Shown: positions 63,826-64,000 of the stretch, piece by piece
Position numbering within the stretch: the stretch's first letter is position 1
Layout of the letters: every line of letters begins with the position of its first letter
Notes under the pieces: generated by a model
Databases searched by the model: none
Seen by the model: the letters and a program-made list of their open reading frames with translations, nothing else
What the model was told of the DNA's origin: nothing
Assembly (NCBI GenBank): GCA_023634235.1
Contig: JAMKCF010000070.1
Location: 250,501 to 314,500, forward strand
Source: Pisaster brevispinus
Lineage: Eukaryota > Echinodermata > Asteroidea > Forcipulatida > Asteriidae
Length of the DNA: 64,000 nt
Reading direction: 5' to 3'
Made by a program: the position numbers and the translations under genes

Positions 63826-64000
63826 GAGAATTTTACTATTGTAAAGAAACACTTGGTAATTCAACACTGCAGCTAATCGGTTTACTGTTAGACCAAAAAA
63901 ATAAACCTCTCTTATAATAAATAAGAATGAGCAGTTCTCACCCTCTCTCTGGTCACTTTATCTACACTAGACTAAAATAAAGAAAGACATAAGACAAGCA

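Noticed and set aside
1..64000. CRISPR array, bacterial operon or rRNA operon
   Set aside because: Tandem repeats here are contiguous or satellite-like without unique spacers, and the genes are intron-containing animal genes.

Overview
The window looks like a gene-poor, repeat-dense piece of an animal nuclear genome. Coding sequence is cut into short exons with GT/AG borders. The recognisable proteins are metazoan (CTR9, a DDX54/DBP10-type helicase, CUB domains), and there are tRNA-derived SINEs, LINEs, a Penelope-type element and a Ty3/gypsy element. I infer an invertebrate deuterostome, most likely an echinoderm; this rests on the style of the repeats and genes, not on a diagnostic marker.

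Layout. 1-276 is a 12-bp minisatellite. 439-6774 is a cluster of tandemly duplicated 1.4-2.3 kb units, one carrying a 678-bp TA-flanked MITE. 7.0-8.9 kb holds a possible signal-peptide exon and a diverged ~230-bp repeat. 8945-14891 is a structurally complete LTR retrotransposon with apparently identical 162-bp LTRs, a CGGAC target duplication, a tRNA-Leu-type primer site and one uninterrupted Gag-Pol frame. 15.8-19.1 kb is a graveyard of LINE and Penelope-like fragments around a ~690-bp palindromic foldback element.

18.3-60.8 kb carries exons almost all on the minus strand: CUB-domain exons (19.2-21.2 kb), the 3' half of CTR9 (22.3-26.0 kb), part of a DDX54-like helicase (28.9-35.2 kb), an unidentified Pro/Gln-rich terminal exon (40.5 kb), two unidentified exons (48.9 and 50.4 kb), and the TPR-coding middle of CTR9 (56.1-60.8 kb). 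The CTR9 exons hold in-frame stops, several frameshifts, missing exons and one chimeric exon. The helicase copy lacks the exons for motifs I-III and has a 2-nt deletion. The CTR9 and DDX54 copies therefore read as non-processed pseudogenes, or as badly assembled genes.

Between the exons lie several tandem arrays: a 69-bp array inside a SINE that is open on both strands, an 81-bp array, a ~185-bp satellite with a CCATGCCGGCATGG palindrome, and a ~299-bp repeat. There are also hairpin-ended elements that may be non-autonomous Helitrons. The only gene that looks fully able to make its product is the retrotransposon polyprotein. No CRISPR array, rRNA gene or convincing functional tRNA gene was seen.
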